NCBI RefSeq assembly: GCF_009729415.1
Contig: NZ_MPKW01000018.1
Span: forward strand, 186,001 to 250,000
Direction: 5' to 3'
DNA length: 64,000 bases
DNA from: Mycolicibacterium sp. CBMA 234
Lineage (GTDB): Bacteria; Actinomycetota; Actinomycetes; Mycobacteriales; Mycobacteriaceae
Shown: positions 55,569 to 64,000 of the stretch, one piece after another
Numbering within the stretch: the first letter of the stretch is position 1
How the letters are laid out: every line of letters begins with the position of its first letter
Position numbers and translations under genes: made by a program
The notes under the pieces: generated by a model
What the model was told of the DNA's origin: nothing
Seen by the model: only the letters and a program-made list of their open reading frames with translations
The model's database searches: none

Positions 55569-56995
55569 CGATGCGGGTCGGCGTCGCTTGCCTCGCCATC
55601 ATTGCCCTGTTGCTGTCGGTCACCGGGTGTGGAAATTCGGAGCCGTCGGCTCCGACGTCCTCGTCGGCTCCCACGCCCGAGCAGGTGCGGGCGATCGCGA
55701 AATCCGCTTACACATACGGATTTCCGATGGTCGACAACTACCGGATTCAATACTCGTACTTCGTCGACAAGGCGGGGCCGGAGTACAAGGGCGCCTGGAA
55801 CCAGATCCACAACACCGCGCGGGTCTACACCCCGGACGACAAGGCGATCCAGACTCCTAACTCGGACACGCCGTACTCGTTCCTCGGCGCCGATCTGCGG
55901 GCCGAACCGTTGGTGGTCAGCGTCCCGCCGGTGGATCCGGGTCGGTACTACTCGCTGCAGTTCGTCGACGGCTACACCTACAACATCGCCTACGTCGGCA
56001 GCCGCGCCACCGGCAACGGCCCCGGCAATTACCTTCTGGCCGGACCGAATTGGAAGGGGCAGACCCCTCCCGGGATCGAGCGGGTGATCCGCAGTTCCAC
56101 CGATCTGGCTTTCGTGATGTACCGAACCCAGCTGTTCGGGCCGTCGGATCTCGAGAACGTCAAGAAGATTCAGGCTGGTTACAAGGTGACGCCGCTGTCG
56201 GCGTTCCTCAAACAGCCGCCACCACCGCCGGCCCCGCCCATCGACTTCGTCGCACCGGTGTCGGCTCAGGATGAGCGGACCTCGCCGAAGTTCTTCGAAA
56301 TCCTCAACTTCGTCATGAAGTTCGCGCCGGCCCAGGCCGCCGAGGAAGTCAAGCGCGAGCGGTTTGCCAGCATCGGCATCGGACCCGACGGCACCTTCCG
56401 CGCCGACAAGCTCACGCCCGAGAACCGCAAGGCCATCGAAGACGGGATGGCCGACGCCTGGGCGGCGTTCAACGAGTTCAAGAAGGACAAGTTCGACACC
56501 GGCGAGGTGACGTCGGCCCAATTGTTCGGTACCGCAAGCGATCTCAAGGGCAACTATCTGTACCGCATGGCCGGTGCGGCGCTGGGGATCTACGGCAACA
56601 CCGCGGCCGAGGCGATCTATCCCGGCGGCACAAACGACAGCACCGGCGCACCGCTGACCGGCGCCAACAACTACACGCTGCGGTTCGCCCCCGGGCAGCT
56701 GCCGCCGGTCAACGCGTTCTGGTCGGTGACGGTGTACGAGATGCCGCAAAGCCAGCTGGTGGCCAACCCCATCAACCGGTACCTGATCAACTCGGCAATG
56801 CTGCCCACCCTGATCAAGGACCCCGACGGCGGCATCACGCTGAACCTGCAGAACAAGTCACCGGGACCGGCGCGCGAAGCCAACTGGCTGCCGACTCCCG
56901 CGGGATCGTTCTCGGTGGCGATGCGGCTGTACTGGCCCAAACCCGAGGCCCTCGACGGCACCTGGAAGGCGCCCAAACCGATCAGGGTTCCCTGA
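55565..56995 (+). CDS. DUF1254/DUF1214 lipoprotein
   Basis: The 476-residue protein has a lipoprotein signal (ACLAIIALLLSVTGC, lipobox VTGC near residue 22). DUF1254 follows (AYTYGFPMVDNYRIQY to RTQLFGPSDLENVKKIQ), then DUF1214 (YLYRMAGAALGIYGNT to the C-terminal VAMRLYWPKPEALDG). Such proteins are beta-rich and exported; no catalytic residues are established. ATG 55565 overlaps the SDR stop (ATGA). The 194 bases after it carry a repetitive element. Confidence 0.88.
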   Translation: MTMRVGVACLAIIALLLSVTGCGNSEPSAPTSSSAPTPEQVRAIAKSAYTYGFPMVDNYRIQYSYFVDKAGPEYKGAWNQIHNTARVYTPDDKAIQTPNSDTPYSFLGADLRAEPLVVSVPPVDPGRYYSLQFVDGYTYNIAYVGSRATGNGPGNYLLAGPNWKGQTPPGIERVIRSSTDLAFVMYRTQLFGPSDLENVKKIQAGYKVTPLSAFLKQPPPPPAPPIDFVAPVSAQDERTSPKFFEILNFVMKFAPAQAAEEVKRERFASIGIGPDGTFRADKLTPENRKAIEDGMADAWAAFNEFKKDKFDTGEVTSAQLFGTASDLKGNYLYRMAGAALGIYGNTAAEAIYPGGTNDSTGAPLTGANNYTLRFAPGQLPPVNAFWSVTVYEMPQSQLVANPINRYLINSAMLPTLIKDPDGGITLNLQNKSPGPAREANWLPTPAGSFSVAMRLYWPKPEALDGTWKAPKPIRVP

Positions 56996-57189
56996 CGCGC
57001 GAGCTACCCCCAGCGCGAGCTACCCCCGGCGCGAACGTGCGTGTTTGCGCGCGACATGCGGTGTAGCGGAGCCCTTTTCAGCACCCTCGCGGACGCCGAA
57101 CGCGCGCAACCTGCACAGCGTGAGCGGTGTGTCGCGCGCAGACACGCTCCCCCGCAAGCGGGAGGTACCCCCAGCTCGCGGGGAGAAGG
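56996..57189. repeat. Intergenic repetitive inverted element
   Basis: Two tandem copies of GCGCGAGCTACCCCC lie near the left end. An 18-base inverted pair follows: GCGTGTTTGCGCGCGACA (57039-57056) and the complement of GCGTGTCTGCGCGCGACA (57130-57147), one mismatch. The outer CGCGAGCT/AGCTCGCG pair (56999 and 57173) extends the symmetry. Such GCGTGTTTGCGCGCGACA sequences are frequent mobile-like repeats in mycobacteria. Confidence 0.6.
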
Positions 57190-58068
57190 TCAGCGGCCGC
57201 GGCGCTTCAGGTACCGCTCGAACTCCGCCGCCAGCGCGTCGCCGTCGATCTTGCCGAGCGCCTCGTTCATGTCGACTTCGGCGTCACCGCGTTCCTCGAG
57301 GGACTGCACGTATTCGGCGATCTCTTCGTCGTCGGACGTCATCTCGGTGACCGACTCTTCCCACTCCTCGGCCTGCGCCGGCAGGTCGCCGAGTGGCACC
57401 TCGATGTCGAGGGCGTCCTCGACCCGGCGCAGCAGCGCGACGGTGGCCTTCGGGGATGGGGGCTGCGACACGTAGTGGGGGACCGCCGCCCAGAACGTCA
57501 CGGCCGGGATGCCGGCCTGCACGCAGGCGTCCTGGAACACCCCGGCGATGCCGGTCGGCCCCTCGTAGCGGGTCTCTTCGAGCCCGAAAGTCTTGGCCGA
57601 CTCGGCGGAGTACGCCGCGCCGGACACCGGCACGGGGCGGGTGTGCGGCGTATCGGCCAGCAGGGCACCGAGGATTACGACGGTATGCACGTTCAGCTTG
57701 TCGGCGATGGCCAGCAGCTCGGCGCAGAAGGTGCGCCAGCGCATGTTCGGCTCGACGCCGTGCATCAGCACCACGTCGCGGTCCGAACCGGGCGGGCGGC
57801 AGTATGAAATCCGCATGGACGGCCACACCAGCTCGCGCGTGACGCCGTCCACTTGGCGGATCACCGGGCGATTGACCTGGTAGTCGTAGTAGCTCTCGTC
57901 GTCGATCTCGACGATGGTCCGCGCGTCCCACATCGCGTCCAGGTGCTCGAGGGCGTCGCTGGCGGCATCACCCGCGTCGTTCCACCCCTCGAACGCTGCG
58001 ACGATGACTGCATCATGCAGTTCGGGCAGGTCAGGTCCCTGTGGCGGGGGCTGGTCGAACGAGCTCAC
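57190..58068 (-). CDS. PAC2 family protein (proteasome assembly chaperone-like)
   Basis: The 292-residue protein contains the PAC2 segments VIVAAFEGWNDAGDAAS near the N-terminus and VILGALLADTPHTRPVPV. GIPAVTFWAAVPHYVSQPPSP is also present. The C-terminus is acidic (EEWEESVTEMTSDDEE). Archaeal and eukaryotic relatives assemble proteasomes; mycobacteria also have a proteasome, but the bacterial role is unproved. The start GTG is the complement of 58066-58068. It is divergent from metH and corresponds to Rv2125. Confidence 0.9.
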   Translation of the reverse strand: MSSFDQPPPQGPDLPELHDAVIVAAFEGWNDAGDAASDALEHLDAMWDARTIVEIDDESYYDYQVNRPVIRQVDGVTRELVWPSMRISYCRPPGSDRDVVLMHGVEPNMRWRTFCAELLAIADKLNVHTVVILGALLADTPHTRPVPVSGAAYSAESAKTFGLEETRYEGPTGIAGVFQDACVQAGIPAVTFWAAVPHYVSQPPSPKATVALLRRVEDALDIEVPLGDLPAQAEEWEESVTEMTSDDEEIAEYVQSLEERGDAEVDMNEALGKIDGDALAAEFERYLKRRGR

Positions 58069-58237
58069 ACCGCCAGCGTAAGCCCTTATCGGTACCCGTG
58101 AGCGCTACCCCGGGGCGGGTCGGGCCAGCAAACCGGTTTGGTGCGGCGACTACCATGTAGTCGACATCGCCGACAGCATTCCGGTGAGCTGTCGCTGGGC
58201 GTCCCGCCGTCAATCTGCTGACGACGTAGACTCAACG

Positions 58238-58307
58238 CGTCGAGAGGCGTTGCAACGGATCCGGGTTCTCCGGTGTCCGCCACGCTCGGCGGAGTCAAGG
58301 ACGCCTT
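58238..58307 (+). promoter_or_regulatory. Candidate S-adenosylhomocysteine (SAH) riboswitch upstream of metH
   Basis: CGAG (58241-58244) pairs with CTCG (58285-58288) as P1. CGGA (58256-58259) pairs with TCCG (58276-58279), with an inner CCGG/CCGG hairpin, as P2. AGGCGT (58245-58250) pairs with ACGCCT (58301-58306) as the pseudoknot. The core CGAGAGGCGTTGCAAC and CCACGCTCGG resemble the SAH-element consensus. It ends about 10 bases before the metH Shine-Dalgarno GGAAGGAAC. Confidence 0.65.
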
Positions 58308-58327
58308 CCGTAATGGAAGGAACGTAC

Positions 58328-62083
<3,756 letters not shown>

Positions 62084-62749
62084 GTGTTTAAAGCAGTGTT
62101 GTTCGACATGGACGGCACGCTCGTCGACTCCGAAAAGCTGTGGGACGTCTCGATGCAAGCCTTCTATGCCCGTTTCGACGCCGTGATGAGTGCCGAGCTG
62201 CGTGAGGCGTCGGTCGGTGGTTCGGCGGAGAACGTCATGCGCATGGTCTACGACGATCTGGGCCTGGACCCCAACCCGGAGGCCATGGAGGAGTCCGCCG
62301 ACTGGTTGCACGTCTACACCGGTGAGTTGTTCGAGCAGGGGCTGCCCTGGCGGCCGGGTGCGCAGGAGCTGTTGGAAACCTTGGCCGCCAGCGAGATTCC
62401 GCTGGCACTGGTGACCAACACCCGGCGCGAGCTTGCCGAGCAGGCGCTGAAAACCATTGGCAGCCACTACTTTGCGGTGACCGTTTGCGGTGATGAGGTG
62501 CCTGACGGCAAGCCCGCTCCCGACCCGTACCTGCGGGCCGCGGAACTGCTCGGGGTAGCGCCGGGCGATTGCCTGGCCATCGAGGATTCGGTGACGGGTG
62601 CGCAGTCGGCCGATGCCGCGGGTTGCGTTGTGCTGGTGGTCCCCAACGACGTCGCCGTGCCGGACGGCCCGCGTCGGCGACACATCGAGTCGCTGGCCGG
62701 GCTTGGGGTCGCCGACCTTCGGGACATCTGCGAGCAGTTCGCGAACTGA
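62084..62749 (+). CDS. HAD-superfamily phosphatase (beta-phosphoglucomutase-like)
   Basis: The 221-residue HAD IA protein has the nucleophile loop LFDMDGTLVDSEK (Asp residues at about 7 and 9). A helical cap, Ser/Thr motif II VTNTRREL and the motif III/IV pattern DGKPAPDPYLRAA with AIEDSVTGAQSA follow. It should hydrolyse a small phosphate ester. GTG 62084 begins directly after the metH stop (TGAGTG), so the two are transcribed together. In other mycobacteria a HAD gene commonly follows metH. The substrate is unknown. Confidence 0.9.
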   Translation: MFKAVLFDMDGTLVDSEKLWDVSMQAFYARFDAVMSAELREASVGGSAENVMRMVYDDLGLDPNPEAMEESADWLHVYTGELFEQGLPWRPGAQELLETLAASEIPLALVTNTRRELAEQALKTIGSHYFAVTVCGDEVPDGKPAPDPYLRAAELLGVAPGDCLAIEDSVTGAQSADAAGCVVLVVPNDVAVPDGPRRRHIESLAGLGVADLRDICEQFAN

Positions 62750-62829
62750 CCCGCATCGATCGGCCGTTTCCTGCTGGGTGATTGTGCAATGGTTGACGCA
62801 CCCCACGCAGCGCTGCGAAAGGACGTCCG

Positions 62830-64000
62830 ATGTCCCACGGTCCGATCGGCGACGGAGCATCGGCGGTCTTTGACGACGAGGAGTTCGACTCCGGCCGCAG
62901 CGCCGTGCGCATCGCGTCGGTAGCAGCCCTGGGCGGTCTGCTTTTCGGCTACGACAGCGCGGTCATCAACGGTGCGGTGAAGTCGATTCAGGAACACTTC
63001 CTCATCGATGACAAGGCGCTGGGGTTGGCGGTGGCCTCGGCGCTTCTGGGTGCGGCCGTGGGTGCCATGACGGCGGGCCGTGTAGCCGACCGCGTCGGTC
63101 GACTCACCGTGATGAAGGTGGCCGCACTGCTGTTTCTGATCAGTGCCTTCGGTGCTGGGCTGGCCCAAAGTGTGTCGATGCTGGTCGTTTTCCGCATCAT
63201 TGGCGGGCTTGGTGTTGGCTTCGCCTCAGTGATCGCTCCGGCCTACATCGCTGAAACCTCGCCCGCAAGCATCCGCGGCAGGCTCGGATCCCTACAGCAG
63301 CTGGCGATCGTCTCAGGCATCTTCCTGGCCCTCGCGGTCGACGCGCTGCTGGCCAAGCTGGCCGGCGGCGCGGGTCATGAACTCTGGCTCGGGCAGGAGG
63401 CCTGGCGCTGGATGTTCTTGTCGATGGCCATTCCCGCCGTGGTGTACGGCCTGCTCGCCTTCACCATTCCGGAGTCTCCGCGTTATCTTGTTGCCACGCA
63501 CCGGATTCCGGAAGCTCGCACGGTCCTCACCACCTTGCTCGGTGAGAAGAACTTGGAGATCACCCTCGATCGCATCCAGCAGACGCTCGATACCGAAGAG
63601 AGGCCGTCCTGGCGCGATATGTGCAAGCCCGGCCGCGGGCCGTTCAACTTCTACGGCATCGTCTGGGTTGGCTTGGCGCTGTCGGTGTTCCAGCAATTCG
63701 TCGGTATCAACGTCATCTTCTACTACTCGAATGTGCTGTGGGAGGCAGTCGGATTCGACGAGCGCTCGTCGTTCATCATCACCGTGATCACCTCGGTGGT
63801 GAACATCCTGACCACGGTCGTCGCCATCATGCTGATCGACAAGATCGGACGAAAGCCGCTGCTGCTGATCGGCTCGGCGGGCATGGCGCTGACTCTGACC
63901 ACCATGGCGGTGATCTTCGGTATCGCCCCGCAGGTCAACGGTGTGCCGCAATTGAACGGCATCGAGGGGCCCATCGCTTTGGTTGCCGCCAACCTGTTTG
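62830..64000 (+). CDS. Sugar porter (MFS) family transporter, 5' part
   Basis: The gene runs off the right edge of the window; 390 codons are visible. It has an N-terminal cytosolic stretch (DDEEFDSGRS) and transmembrane helices from about residue 25 on. Sugar-porter signatures are GGLLFGYDSAVINGA near residue 36, RVADRVGR near 78, IAETSPASIRGRL near 139, PESPRYL near 216 and DKIGRKPLLL near 338. FQQFVGINVIFYYSN is the substrate-specificity helix. ATG 62830 has GAAAGGACG upstream. It imports a sugar or polyol by proton symport; which one cannot be told. Confidence 0.93.
   Translation, partial: MSHGPIGDGASAVFDDEEFDSGRSAVRIASVAALGGLLFGYDSAVINGAVKSIQEHFLIDDKALGLAVASALLGAAVGAMTAGRVADRVGRLTVMKVAALLFLISAFGAGLAQSVSMLVVFRIIGGLGVGFASVIAPAYIAETSPASIRGRLGSLQQLAIVSGIFLALAVDALLAKLAGGAGHELWLGQEAWRWMFLSMAIPAVVYGLLAFTIPESPRYLVATHRIPEARTVLTTLLGEKNLEITLDRIQQTLDTEERPSWRDMCKPGRGPFNFYGIVWVGLALSVFQQFVGINVIFYYSNVLWEAVGFDERSSFIITVITSVVNILTTVVAIMLIDKIGRKPLLLIGSAGMALTLTTMAVIFGIAPQVNGVPQLNGIEGPIALVAANLF

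Overview
The window is a high-GC actinobacterial chromosome segment from a mycobacterium, most likely a fast-growing Mycolicibacterium. The evidence is the ftsZ-yfiH-yggS-sepF-yggT-wag31 division block, the mycothiol gene mshC, the lipoprotein LppL, a mycobacterial haemophore, and a gene order matching the M. tuberculosis Rv2150c-Rv2144c and Rv2141c-Rv2124c blocks. About 36 kb of accessory DNA lies between those two conserved blocks. It contains nitrogen, mercury and polysaccharide functions.

Layout. 1-5.6 kb: end of the division/cell-wall cluster (ftsZ 3' part to wag31) and two small membrane proteins. 5.8-14.5 kb: nitrate transporter NarK, a GntR regulator with a clear operator and a fatty-acid-hydroxylase-type membrane enzyme, a merR-merB pair with a MerR operator, and a 1360-residue nitrate reductase fused to a flavodoxin/NADPH reductase. 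14.6-24.9 kb: a nitrogen-scavenging cluster made of URC1-like GTP cyclohydrolase II, URC4 (DUF1688), upp, a Tat-exported deaminase, an NCS1 permease and ureABCFGD. Together these could take uracil or cytosine to urea and then ammonia. 25-33.5 kb: a large LuxR-type ATPase regulator, a secreted family 1 glycosidase with a TetR regulator, and an 1155-residue exported Ig-like repeat protein.

34-42 kb: a decayed IS481 transposase and a 7.2 kb island bounded by two identical 155-bp direct repeats. One repeat overlaps the 3' end of tRNA-Leu(GAG). The island encodes a nucleotide-sugar dehydrogenase, a hyaluronan-synthase-like glycosyltransferase, a polysaccharide deacetylase and a secreted protein, which suggests an extracellular amino-sugar/uronate polysaccharide.

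42-64 kb: the conserved mycobacterial block resumes: M20 peptidase, PEBP protein, acyltransferase-like protein, pyrD, DUF5703, lppL, uppP, a histidine phosphatase, DUF3090, an SCO1664-type protein, a GyrA-like/GNAT fusion, cysQ, mshC, an SDR, a DUF1254 lipoprotein, PAC2, metH, a HAD phosphatase and a truncated sugar porter. metH is preceded by a leader that fits an S-adenosylhomocysteine riboswitch. No rRNA, CRISPR array, integrase or prophage module was seen.
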